Shown here in pieces: positions 28,065-36,252 of a stretch of 43,726 nucleotides of DNA. The notes below the pieces were generated by a model. That model made no database searches, was not told the origin of the DNA, and was given only the letters and a program-made list of their open reading frames with translations. Within the stretch, counting starts at the first letter, position 1; each line of letters starts with the position of its first letter. Source of the stretch: Planctomycetales bacterium (GTDB lineage: Bacteria; Planctomycetota; Planctomycetia; Pirellulales; JAEUIK01); contig JAGQPT010000179.1 of NCBI GenBank assembly GCA_020426575.1, forward strand, positions 1-43,726. Direction: 5' to 3'. The position numbers were made by a program, and so were the translations under genes.

Positions 28065-29132
28065 ATGGCCAACCGCCTGAGTGATTTGGCAAAGATGGTC
28101 GGAGGCGACGTCGTCGGCGACGCCACGGTCGAGATCAGCGGCGCCGCCGTGCTTCATGAAGCGGCTGCCGGTGACATCACCCTCATCGACTCGGCCGACC
28201 GCGCCGGCGCGCTGGCCAACGCCACGGCCGCCGCTGTGATCGTACCGCGCGGAACCAATGTCGCGCCGGATGTTGCCGCGAAGTGCGCTCTCGTTCGCGT
28301 CGACGACGTACACGAGGCCTTCACCCGAATCGTCACGCACTTCCGCCCGCCCCGCGAACTGACTGCCTCGGGCATCAGCCCCCACGCCACGATCGACCCC
28401 TCGGCCCAGATCGGTGCGGGCACGATCATCCGCGGCGGCGCCGTGATCGAAGAAGACGTCGTCCTGGGCGAGTGCTGCATCATCGGTCCCGGCGTACACG
28501 TCATGGCCGGTTGCAAGTTGGGCAACGACGTTACGCTCGACGCTGGTGTCGTGCTCTATCCCGAAACACGGATCGGCCACCGCTGCCAGTTGCACGCCGG
28601 TGTGGTGATCGGCTGCTTTGGCTTTGGTTACAAGCACGTCAGTGGCCGACACGTGCGCACCGCGCAACTCGGCAACGTCGTCATCCACGACGACGTGGAG
28701 ATCGGCGCTAACACGACGATCGACCGCGGGACCTACGGTGCGACCGTGATCGGTGAGGGCACGAAAATCGATAACCTGGTGATGATCGGCCACAACTGCC
28801 GCATCGGCCGTCACAACATGCTTTGTTCGCAGGTGGGGATCGCCGGCAGCACCACGACCGGCGACTACGTCGTGATGGCTGGCCAGGTCGGTGTTCGCGA
28901 CCACGTTCACATTGGCACCGGTGCCGTGCTGGGCGCGATGGCGGGTGTCTCGAATGACGTGGCCGCCGGCGAGCGCGTGATCGGCATTCCCGCAACCCCC
29001 GAACGCGACCAGAAACTCAAACAGGCGGCCTTTTCGAAGCTCCCCGAAATGCGCCGCCAATTGCGCCAGATGCAGCGGGCGCTCGATCAACTCGCCACGG
29101 CTGGCCGACCGCCGCGCGAAGACGCCGCGTAG
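28065..29132 (+). CDS. lpxD: UDP-3-O-acylglucosamine N-acyltransferase
   Basis: Adds the second acyl chain to UDP-3-O-acyl-glucosamine in lipid A synthesis, cytoplasmic. 355 residues from ATG 28065. The N-terminal uridine-binding domain (about 1-100) is followed by a left-handed beta helix built of hexapeptide repeats (about 105-315; for example AQIGAGTIIRGGAVIEEDVVLG in part). The conserved GFGYKHVSG, VEIGANTTIDRG and catalytic-His segment VMIGHNCRIG are present. A C-terminal helix (about 325-350: KQAAFSKLPEMRRQLRQMQ) is usual for trimer assembly. It is followed by lpxI 86 nt downstream. Confidence 0.97.
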   Translation: MANRLSDLAKMVGGDVVGDATVEISGAAVLHEAAAGDITLIDSADRAGALANATAAAVIVPRGTNVAPDVAAKCALVRVDDVHEAFTRIVTHFRPPRELTASGISPHATIDPSAQIGAGTIIRGGAVIEEDVVLGECCIIGPGVHVMAGCKLGNDVTLDAGVVLYPETRIGHRCQLHAGVVIGCFGFGYKHVSGRHVRTAQLGNVVIHDDVEIGANTTIDRGTYGATVIGEGTKIDNLVMIGHNCRIGRHNMLCSQVGIAGSTTTGDYVVMAGQVGVRDHVHIGTGAVLGAMAGVSNDVAAGERVIGIPATPERDQKLKQAAFSKLPEMRRQLRQMQRALDQLATAGRPPREDAA

Positions 29133-29218
29133 GCGTGTGCACCGCGACAGGCGTGAATGTCGCCGCACGGCAGCGACGTCCGCGGTGCGAGACCTGAGGT
29201 TCCAACGACGACTCAACG

Positions 29219-30136
29219 ATGGTAAGCGACGTGACACGGACGAGTGCGCCTGCCGACGAACAGCGCGTCGGACTGCTGGCCGGCTGGGGACGGTTTCCTC
29301 TGCTGGTGGCTGAGGCGCTGCGTCGTGACGGCTACCAGGTCTATTGCCTGGGAGTTGCCGGCCACGCCGACCCGGCGCTGATCGACACTTGCGACGAGTT
29401 TCGTTGGATTGGCATCGCTAAGCTGGGGGCCGCGGTCCGCTACTTTCAACGTCACGGCATTCGCCGCGCCACGATGGCCGGCAAGCTGCATAAGGTCGTG
29501 CTCTACCAACCCTGGGTCTGGTGGAAGCATCTGCCCGACTGGCGGGCCATCCGCGCCTTCTATCCCCACTTCCTGCTCACCCGCGAAGATCGCAAGGACG
29601 ACACATTGCTCACCGTGATCGTCGACGAGTTCGGCAAAGACGGCATTCGCTTCGAGCCCGCCACTGACATGGTGCCGCACTTGTTGGTGCGATCGGGCAC
29701 CCTCACACATGGTCGGCCCAACCGGGCCCAGCGCGCCGACATCGCCTTCGGCTGGCAAGTGGCGAAGGAGATGGGACGCCTCGACGTCGGCCAAAGTGTC
29801 GTCGTCAAGGATCGGGCCACGATTGCCGTCGAGGCGATCGAGGGCACTGACGAGTGCATCCGCCGCGGCGGACAATTGTGCCAGGTCGGCGGCTTCACGG
29901 TCGTCAAAGTGGCCAAGCCGCAGCAGGACATGCGGTTCGACGTGCCCACGATCGGCGTCGGCACGCTACGGACAATCGCGGCCGCCGGCGGCAAAGTGCT
30001 CGCCATCGAGGCAGGACGCACGATCATCCTCGACGAACCTGAGGTGATTCGTTTTGCCGACGCGCACCAGTTGGTCATCGTTTCTCTCGACGCGGCCGAA
30101 GCCCAGGCGGGCGGTTCGCACACGGCCGCGGCGTAG
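29219..30136 (+). CDS. lpxI: UDP-2,3-diacylglucosamine pyrophosphatase LpxI
   Basis: Hydrolyses UDP-2,3-diacylglucosamine to lipid X in lipid A synthesis, replacing LpxH. The 305-residue length fits the DUF1009/LpxI family. Visible features are the N-terminal GLLAGWGRFPLLVAEALRRDG, KLGAAVRYFQRHGIRRATMAGKL (in part), DDTLLTVIVDEF, the DVGQSVVVKDRATIAVEAIEGTD block (in part) and the C-terminal KPQQDMRFDVPTIGVGT, a family signature. The start at ATG 29219 is preceded by no strong ribosome binding site. Its place right after lpxD supports the assignment. Confidence 0.95.
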   Translation: MVSDVTRTSAPADEQRVGLLAGWGRFPLLVAEALRRDGYQVYCLGVAGHADPALIDTCDEFRWIGIAKLGAAVRYFQRHGIRRATMAGKLHKVVLYQPWVWWKHLPDWRAIRAFYPHFLLTREDRKDDTLLTVIVDEFGKDGIRFEPATDMVPHLLVRSGTLTHGRPNRAQRADIAFGWQVAKEMGRLDVGQSVVVKDRATIAVEAIEGTDECIRRGGQLCQVGGFTVVKVAKPQQDMRFDVPTIGVGTLRTIAAAGGKVLAIEAGRTIILDEPEVIRFADAHQLVIVSLDAAEAQAGGSHTAAA

Positions 30137-30260
30137 ACGCCCTGGCACAAACTTTCCTGCGGCATGTTCCCGCCGGTGTCATCGCGGCAGCCGGCGCGTT
30201 AGGCTGGAGGGCGTGTCTGCTTGCCCCCATGCTCGATGTGATCTGCCGGAGTCCGCGCCG

Positions 30261-31064
30261 ATGTACTGGTCTCAGCGACGATGTCTCGCGCACGGTCCGT
30301 TCACCCCGTCGCTGCTCACCACGATGTTGTTCGCAGTGGCGTGCGTTGAAGTGTTGTGCGTCGACGTGCGTGCCGAGCCGCCCGAGGCCGCGGCCAACGA
30401 GGACTTGCCGCCGCCGCGCCAGGTGTACCTGGGCCGCCGCATCGCGCCATTCATGAGCTATCTGGGGGCCGACTGGCTGGTGCGCGAACAGCGCTCTCGC
30501 GAAGAGAACAGTGAACTGCTGCTCAAGGCCCTCGGTGTGACGAAAGGAGCCACCGTGTGCGACCTCGGCTGTGGCAACGGCTATTACACCCTCGAATTGG
30601 CCAAACTTGTCGGTCCCACGGGCCGTGTGCTGGCCGTCGACATCCAGCCCGAGATGCTCGAACTGCTCCGGCAACGGACCGAATCGCGCGGCGTCGTCAA
30701 CGTGCAGCCCGTGCTTGGCACGGTCGCCGACCCAAAACTGCCGGCTGGCGAACTCGACCTCGTGCTGCTGGTCGACGTGTATCACGAATTCTCGTACCCG
30801 GAACTGATGCTCCGCGCCATCCGTCGCAGCCTCAAGCCCGACGGCCGCATCGTGCTGGTCGAGTTTCGCGAAGAGGATCCCACTGTGCCGATCAGACCGT
30901 TGCACAAAATGTCGAAGCAGCAGGTCGAAAAGGAACTCACGGCCAACGGCTACCAACTGGTCGAAGCATTCGACGATCTCCCCTGGCAGCACGTGTTGTT
31001 TTATGGCCGCGATGAGAAGTCCGGAGGCGCCTCGGGCGAGGACGCTTCGGCTCAGCCCGAGTGA
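30261..31064 (+). CDS. Class I SAM-dependent methyltransferase-like protein with N-terminal signal/anchor
   Basis: A 267-residue protein. The frame is open upstream, but the ATG at 30261 is the first after the lpxI overlap. The N-terminus has a hydrophobic stretch (residues about 17-36, SLLTTMLFAVACVEVLCVDV) followed by RAEPPEAAA, which looks like a signal peptide or anchor; ATG 30324 is an alternative start within it. The rest is a Rossmann methyltransferase fold with motif I VCDLGCGNGYY (99-109), acidic loop VLAVDIQPEML, LVLLVDVYHEF and LKPDGRIVLVEFRE. The substrate is not recognisable. Export of a SAM enzyme would be unexpected, so the hydrophobic stretch deserves attention. Confidence 0.85.
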   Translation: MYWSQRRCLAHGPFTPSLLTTMLFAVACVEVLCVDVRAEPPEAAANEDLPPPRQVYLGRRIAPFMSYLGADWLVREQRSREENSELLLKALGVTKGATVCDLGCGNGYYTLELAKLVGPTGRVLAVDIQPEMLELLRQRTESRGVVNVQPVLGTVADPKLPAGELDLVLLVDVYHEFSYPELMLRAIRRSLKPDGRIVLVEFREEDPTVPIRPLHKMSKQQVEKELTANGYQLVEAFDDLPWQHVLFYGRDEKSGGASGEDASAQPE

Positions 31065-31534
31065 TCGGGTGCTATCGCCCTCCCGCTGCCGCTGCTTGGG
31101 TATTCACGCCAGTTTGTCGAAGCTTCCAAATTCTTTGTCGACGCTTCCAGAATTGAGAAGAGCCACGAAGGGCGAACCGTCATGGTAGCGTAGCACTGGC
31201 CCATGCAAGATTTCGCCGCTAGTACCTGCCGAATCAATTGACACTTGTTCTCAAACTGAACAAACGCGTTTGCCTCTCTGCCGGCCGTTCGCACACACCC
31301 CAATTTTACTTGCGGTATATCTCGTGAATACGGTATCAAGCGAACGATAACTAACGATGCGACAGCGCGGCCGCGCTGCGTCACCGTCACTTCGGCATCG
31401 TCCCACCTCGGCATCATCCTCCGATGCCACAGCGATGCGGCGTGTGTGCTCCCGTTCCGTGGTAGCTCTCCTGCTTCCCGGCGACTCCTCATCCCTCACC
31501 CGTCTCGCGACCCTCCTGCCGGGTTGGCATTTTC
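31065..31534. other. 470-bp intergenic region, relatively AT-rich, with a tandem repeat
   Basis: This stretch looks less GC-rich than its surroundings, mainly about 31180-31350. It contains a 21-bp imperfect tandem repeat at 31113-31154 and an isolated TTGACA at 31238-31243 without a matching -10 box at 17 nt. A 146-codon minus-strand open frame (31052-31492) spans it but has no recognisable features. It probably carries the promoter of the PAP2-family gene downstream. Confidence 0.5.
31113..31154. repeat. 21-bp imperfect tandem repeat, two copies
   Basis: Two adjacent 21-bp units (31113-31133 and 31134-31154) share TTTGTCGA and GCTTCCA at the same positions; about 17 of 21 bases match. They lie about 50 nt downstream of the methyltransferase-like gene in a non-coding, relatively AT-rich stretch. 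Origin by slippage is likely. Confidence 0.55.
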
Positions 31535-32704
31535 GTGCCCGACGTGATCGAAAACCTCACACCCTGGCTGTTCATGCTGCTCGTGACCTGCGCGGTCAGT
31601 GGGGGCGGCTGCGCTAGTGGCCGGCGGCCCCCGTTGTGGTCGCGCGCGACTGCTTCGTCGGGGGCAAAACGCGCAATGCCGGTCGACGATGAAGATGGCC
31701 AGGGCGAACCACCACAGCCGACCGTCGTGGCCGAGATCGTGCGTCTGCCGCCGGTCGAACCCTCGGCCGTGGTGCCGGTCTCGGCCGAAGTGCCGTTCTT
31801 CTATGGGCGCGGCGGCGACGGCGCGCTCGACGGCGTCGCCTCACCGATCGCCAGCGAGTTGGCACGCGACGAACTCCCCCCGATCGGTGGTCTCGACTTC
31901 AGCGACGTGGCGCTCGGTGACGACTTTTCGGTGCCGCGGAGGCTTCCCGTTGCATTTGACGACAACGTCACCTACGGCGAGATGTTCTCGCAACAGTGGG
32001 ACGGCGTCGTCTCGGACCACGTCGAGTATTACTCGCCCGAGGGCCTCGCCTGGCTGACGGCCGGCGTCGGTGTGGGGGCCGCCATGGCCAATACGGGTTT
32101 CGACGAACACTTCTTGCGGCACACCTACTCGGAGAACGTTGTGCTGGCGCCGACGCACGAATACATCGAGCGGCTGCACCAGCCCAAGTTTCTCGGCGAC
32201 GGTTACTACACGGTGCCGGTCTTCGCGGCCGCCGCGCTGGCTGAGCCGCTCATCGGACAGTGGCCGGCGGGCGAGGCGACGTCGGAGTGGGGACAGCGCT
32301 CGCTGCGCACGCTGCTCGTCGGCGCACCGCCGATGCTCGCGCTGCAGGCCGTCACGGGCGCCTCGCGTCCCGGTGAGTCGACTTCCGAGTCGCACTGGAA
32401 GCCGTTTGACGACAACAACGGCGTCAGCGGCCACGCCTTCATGGGCGCCATCCCCTTCATGTCGGCGGCGAAGATGACCGACAACATCTGGTTCAAGGGA
32501 GCGCTCTACGCCGCGTCGGCCCTGCCGGCGATGTCGCGGGTCAGTGACGACGATCACTACTTCAGCCAGGCGTTTCTCGGCTGGTGGATGGCGTACATGG
32601 CCGCCAGCGCCGTCGACCGTTCGCACCATCCTGACCCGCACCGTCACGTCATGGTCTACCCCCAAGGCGACGGCGTCGGCGTGGGCGTCGAATACACTCA
32701 CTGA
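31535..32704 (+). CDS. PAP2-family phosphatase-like protein, exported (possible lipoprotein)
   Basis: A 389-residue protein with a short N-terminal hydrophobic segment (WLFMLLVTCAVSGGGCASG). The Cys after SGGG could be lipidated, but the lipobox is weak. The start GTG 31535 is uncertain, with ATG 31574 as alternative. An acidic, Pro-rich linker follows (about 45-130). The C-terminal half carries PAP2 phosphatase motifs: TGASRP (about 274-279), VSGHAFMGA (about 297) and SRVSDDDHYFSQAFLGW (about 334-350), with His for phosphate transfer. The first motif lacks the usual K-x6-RP lysine as far as I can see. Possible substrates are lipid phosphates or undecaprenyl pyrophosphate; none can be assigned. 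Confidence 0.87.
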   Translation: MPDVIENLTPWLFMLLVTCAVSGGGCASGRRPPLWSRATASSGAKRAMPVDDEDGQGEPPQPTVVAEIVRLPPVEPSAVVPVSAEVPFFYGRGGDGALDGVASPIASELARDELPPIGGLDFSDVALGDDFSVPRRLPVAFDDNVTYGEMFSQQWDGVVSDHVEYYSPEGLAWLTAGVGVGAAMANTGFDEHFLRHTYSENVVLAPTHEYIERLHQPKFLGDGYYTVPVFAAAALAEPLIGQWPAGEATSEWGQRSLRTLLVGAPPMLALQAVTGASRPGESTSESHWKPFDDNNGVSGHAFMGAIPFMSAAKMTDNIWFKGALYAASALPAMSRVSDDDHYFSQAFLGWWMAYMAASAVDRSHHPDPHRHVMVYPQGDGVGVGVEYTH

Positions 32705-32965
32705 CCGCGACTCGTCCGATCGACGTTGCGCCAGTGGGACCACGGGGATCGCAATTTGCCCCTCGAATGTGCCGGCCTGTCCCACCGCAATTTCCTTGTG
32801 GGCGGCGTCCCCGCGGGTAGAATGAACGTTGAAGCAGGGCAACGCGTGCCTTCGGTCGCTCGCTTGCGAAGGCCGCCGTGCTCCGAATATCATACCGTTC
32901 GGATGGCTGTTAAGGGTAGGACCTCTCGGTTGATTCTCGAAGTCGGATCAGTAGGAGTAGCCGCT

Positions 32966-33721
32966 ATGCGCGTGTTTGCGGTGGTGTCGTTTGTTGCGCT
33001 GGCTGGCTACGCGGTTCCCTCGGAGGCGACCGCCGCACCCGTCTTTCTCGGTCCCACGCCCTATTTGAGCGCGGCCGACAGCCCGTTTGATCTCTCGTCG
33101 CCGGGCTCGACGTTCCATTTGGAGGACTTCGAGGACGGCGAGCTGAATACGCCCGGGATTCATCAGCTGCCTCCCGGAGCACTCAACGCCACGGTGATGG
33201 ATCCCAGTCCGACGACCGACTCGGTGGACGCTGACGACGGCACGATCGACGGTAGTGGCACGGCCGGGCACTCCTTTGCGGCGGGCCCAGCGGTCTCGGT
33301 ATTCACCGATCCCCCCACCTTGTACTGGACTATCTACTTTGAATTCGACGCCCAAGAATTGGGCTTTTTGCCCAATGCATTCGGCTTCGTCTGGACCGAC
33401 GGCTCACCGAACAGCCGCGTGACGATCGAACTCATCGACGAGAACTTCGATGTAGTGGCATCGCATCAGTACGCCGAAGTGTTCGGCGATGACGTCTACA
33501 CCGGCACAACGCCCGAGGACCGTTTCCTCGGCGTCATCAGCGACCAGGGAATCCGCCGGGTACGCATCACGTCCAGCCACAGCGGCGACGGCCCACCGCT
33601 TGAAATCGATCACGTGCAATACGGCCTCGTCCCGGAACCATCAGCGATGGCTTTGTTCGCCGTGGCGCTCTTCATGGCCGGTTGTGGCGCCCGTCGTTCA
33701 TCACGTCGGCGATCTGCGTGA
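32966..33721 (+). CDS. PEP-CTERM sorting-domain protein, secreted
   Basis: A 251-residue exported protein. ATG 32966 has AGGAG about 10 nt upstream and starts a signal peptide (MRVFAVVSFVALAGYAVPSEATA). The mature part is acidic, Ser/Thr/Gly-rich and beta-sheet-like (for example HLEDFEDGELNTPGI). The C-terminus is a standard PEP-CTERM tail: VPEPSAMALF, a short hydrophobic helix, then GARRSSRRR. Such tails are handled by the exosortase system in bacteria that make extracellular polysaccharide. The final 50 bp overlap the convergent sirtuin gene. No catalytic domain is recognised; a surface or matrix role is inferred. Confidence 0.9.
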   Translation: MRVFAVVSFVALAGYAVPSEATAAPVFLGPTPYLSAADSPFDLSSPGSTFHLEDFEDGELNTPGIHQLPPGALNATVMDPSPTTDSVDADDGTIDGSGTAGHSFAAGPAVSVFTDPPTLYWTIYFEFDAQELGFLPNAFGFVWTDGSPNSRVTIELIDENFDVVASHQYAEVFGDDVYTGTTPEDRFLGVISDQGIRRVRITSSHSGDGPPLEIDHVQYGLVPEPSAMALFAVALFMAGCGARRSSRRRSA

Positions 33722-34451
33722 GCGTCGCGCCGATGGGGGCGTTGATCACGATGTCGGCCAGTGGGTCCAGCGGCGTGGCGTCGCGGTTGATGATCACCAG
33801 CCGGCCGCCCGACTGTTTGGCCAGCCGGGGCAGGCTCGCCGCCGGCTCCACCACGAGCGACGAACCCACGGCCAGCAGCAAATCCGCCGTGCGGGCAAGT
33901 TCCACCGCCCGCTCGAGCACTTCGGACGAAAGTGACTGCCCGAATGAAATCGTCGCGTTCTTGAGCCGCCCGCCACAGTCGGGACACGGCGGCACACGGT
34001 CCTCGGCGCCGAACTGCGCCATCAGCGGCTCCGGATCGTAGCGACCGTCGCAGTCGATACACGCCACCTCGCGGGCCGTGCCGTGTAGTTCGACGACGTC
34101 GTCGCTACAGGCGAGTTGATGCAGCCCGTCGATGTTCTGCGTGATGACCGCCCGCAGGAGTCCGGCCCGTTGCCACTCGGCAAGGCACCGGTGGCCGTCG
34201 TTGGGCTGCGCATCGGCAAAGCCGCGGTGGGCTTCGTACTTCTGCCGCCAGTATTCGTGCCGGGCCGCCGCGCTGGCGAGAAACTCGTCGTAGTAGACCG
34301 GCTGGTACTTCGTCCACACGCCGCCGGGTGAGCGAAAGTCGGGGATGCCGCTCTCGGTGCTGATGCCGGCACCGGTGAAGGCCACGCCGCGGCGCGCCTG
34401 CCGCAACCAGTCGGCCAACGTGGCGATGTTGTCGCGATGTTCCTTCGTCAT
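33672..34451 (-). CDS. Sir2-family NAD-dependent protein deacylase (sirtuin)
   Basis: Removes acetyl or other acyl groups from lysines using NAD, cytoplasmic; 259 residues, typical for bacterial CobB-type sirtuins. Motifs: FTGAGISTESGIPDFRSPGG (25-44) for NAD, TQNIDGLH (104-111) and the catalytic His123 in ELHGT. Zinc Cys are at 131, 134, 156 and 159 (CIDC, CPDC); GSSLVVEPA and INRDATPLD follow. It lacks the Tyr/Arg pair marking CobB-type desuccinylases at the usual place, as far as can be judged by eye. The 3' end runs 50 bp into the convergent PEP-CTERM gene. Divergent from the SMP-30-like gene. Confidence 0.95.
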   Translation of the reverse strand: MTKEHRDNIATLADWLRQARRGVAFTGAGISTESGIPDFRSPGGVWTKYQPVYYDEFLASAAARHEYWRQKYEAHRGFADAQPNDGHRCLAEWQRAGLLRAVITQNIDGLHQLACSDDVVELHGTAREVACIDCDGRYDPEPLMAQFGAEDRVPPCPDCGGRLKNATISFGQSLSSEVLERAVELARTADLLLAVGSSLVVEPAASLPRLAKQSGGRLVIINRDATPLDPLADIVINAPIGATLTQIADVMNDGRHNRP

Positions 34452-34578
34452 GTGAGCGATCCTGTCGAGGATGCGAAGCCAGTGTGTCGACGAGGTGCAT
34501 CATACGCTACGATGTTGCGATCGCCATCTCGAGTGTCCCCTCACACATCGGCCAGCGGGGTCAGCAGCACACCGTACC

Positions 34579-35742
34579 ATGACTCGCAACGATCCGCCGG
34601 ACCACGAGAGCGCCCCTGACGCACCCAAGCGTCGCGGTATTTTTCGCCGCACGATGCTGATCGTCGCGCTGCTGCTGGTCGTGCTCGTCGTTTATCTGTT
34701 TCTCTGGCCGGCGCCGATCGACCCGGCGGCGTACGACCCGCCGCCTCACCTGCGGCTCGAAGGACCGCTGGCAGTGAACACGCGGCTGCAGGACGCCGAG
34801 ATAGTCGGCGTCGGCATGTTCCCCGGGCCCGAAGACGTTGCCGTCGATGCCGAGGGACGCATCTACGGCGGCACGGTCGACGGACGTATCGTGCGGCTGG
34901 GTGTGGACGGGACGGCCGAGACGTTCGCCACGACCGGCGGTCGGCCGTTGGGGCTGCACTTCGCCGCCGATGGAGCGCTGATCGTTTGCGACGCCGACCG
35001 CGGTCTGTTGTCGGTCGACGCGAGTGGCAACGTCACGCTGCTCACTGATGCGTCTGAAGGAGGGCGCTTCGGTTTCACGAATGATCTCGACATCGCCAGC
35101 GACGGTCGTATTTACTTCAGCGACGCCAGCACCAAGTTCGGCAAGGACGAATATATGTTCGACCTGCTTGAAGCGAGGCCGTACGGCAGGCTGCTGCGCT
35201 ACGATCCGGCGACGCAGAAGACCGAAACGCTGCTGTCGGAACTGTACTTTGCCAACGGTGTGGCGCTGTCGCAGGACGAGGACTTCGTGCTGGTCGTCGA
35301 GACGTATCGCTTTCGCATCCGGCGGTATTGGCTCAAGGGTCCACGCGCGGGCACGGCGGACGTGTTCGTCGACAACACGCCGGGGTATCCCGACGGCATG
35401 GCGGCGGACCGACACGGCACGTTTTGGGTGGCGATCTTCACCTTGCGCAACCCGACGGCCGATCGGCTGGCGTCGAGTCCGTTCTGGAAAGGCGTCGTGG
35501 CCAAGCTGCCCGAGTTCGTCGCACCTCAGCCGCAGCCATATGGACTTGTCGTCGCGCTCAACGAGCGGGGCGAGTACATCGACAGCCTGCACGACCCGAC
35601 GGGGGAGAGACTCTGGGAAGTTACCTCGGTCGAGCCGCACGACGACACGTTGTACCTGGGGAGCCTGCACAACGACCGCGTCGGCGTGTATCGGCTGGAG
35701 TCGGGCGCTGCGGAGACGGCGGCAACCATCACCACGCCGTAA
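34579..35742 (+). CDS. SMP-30/strictosidine-synthase-like beta-propeller hydrolase, membrane-anchored
   Basis: A 387-residue protein with a short cytoplasmic N-terminus and one membrane span (about 26-43, LIVALLLVVLVVYLFLW). It is followed by a six-bladed beta-propeller of the SMP-30/LRE/strictosidine synthase superfamily facing the periplasm. The block FTNDLDIASDGRIYFSD, the EARPYGRLLRYDP stretch, LYFANGVALSQDEDFVLVVE and YWLKGPRAG closely follow the strictosidine-synthase/APMAP pattern. These proteins are Ca-dependent lactonases or arylesterases; the natural substrate cannot be read from sequence. ATG 34579 is chosen because the sequence upstream is not conserved. Divergent from the sirtuin. 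Confidence 0.9.
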   Translation: MTRNDPPDHESAPDAPKRRGIFRRTMLIVALLLVVLVVYLFLWPAPIDPAAYDPPPHLRLEGPLAVNTRLQDAEIVGVGMFPGPEDVAVDAEGRIYGGTVDGRIVRLGVDGTAETFATTGGRPLGLHFAADGALIVCDADRGLLSVDASGNVTLLTDASEGGRFGFTNDLDIASDGRIYFSDASTKFGKDEYMFDLLEARPYGRLLRYDPATQKTETLLSELYFANGVALSQDEDFVLVVETYRFRIRRYWLKGPRAGTADVFVDNTPGYPDGMAADRHGTFWVAIFTLRNPTADRLASSPFWKGVVAKLPEFVAPQPQPYGLVVALNERGEYIDSLHDPTGERLWEVTSVEPHDDTLYLGSLHNDRVGVYRLESGAAETAATITTP

Positions 35743-36252
35743 GACGTTTTGCCAGCAGAGCACGGCTCGTAAGTCGAGGGTTTATGGCGGTTGGGCAAGG
35801 GCAGCCGAGCAGAACGGCTTGATCGATTGGCTCTAAACCACTTGCAATCCGCGACTTGCGGATTTGTTCGAATTGCCGTCGTGACGTCCTGCCACCGCGT
35901 TGTTACAGTGGATCGCTTGTGCACGCGGTGTGCCATTCGTGACGGACTCGCCCGGCGAGCCCCCGCCGCCGGCACGGCAAGTTTTCAGATTGGTCAATCG
36001 TCCGCCTCGGCTGTGACGATGAGGTCCCTCGCGATGGTCAGTTACCGAACACACTCGCGCGAGTCGCGTCGCGTCCGGCACGACTTCTCCACGTCCCTGC
36101 CTGGTGGGCCCGGCCGCGTCGCCGCGGCCTCGGTCTCGCACTCTAGATTGGTGCGGCTGGTTGGCCGGGCAATGTCGACGCGGTGACCACCTTCGGCTGA
36201 TCGTTCCCCACATTTGTCTTCGCCCACCGTTTCTGCCCACTTGGCACCAGGC
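35743..36252. other. 510-bp intergenic region between the SMP-30-like gene and rpe
   Basis: No gene is supported on either strand. A 7-bp perfect hairpin lies at 35846-35864. The rpe frame is open back to a TTG at 36214. No convincing promoter boxes, tRNA or repeat family were found. Confidence 0.45.
35846..35864 (+). terminator. Possible terminator hairpin after the SMP-30-like gene
   Basis: AATCCGC-GACTT-GCGGATT forms a perfect 7-bp stem with a 5-nt loop, 104 nt past the SMP-30-like stop codon. It is followed by TGTTCG rather than a clean T run, so it is a weak candidate; a non-terminator hairpin or chance are alternatives. Confidence 0.3.

Noticed and set aside
31052..31492. Minus-strand 146-codon open frame with a LEAST repeat
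   Set aside because: The peptide repeat is just the translation of the 21-bp DNA tandem repeat; there is no ribosome binding site, domain or conserved composition.
35865..35875. GTTCGAATT resembling a tRNA T-loop
   Set aside because: No acceptor, D or anticodon arms can be drawn around it, and the preceding bases are already paired in the hairpin at 35846-35864.
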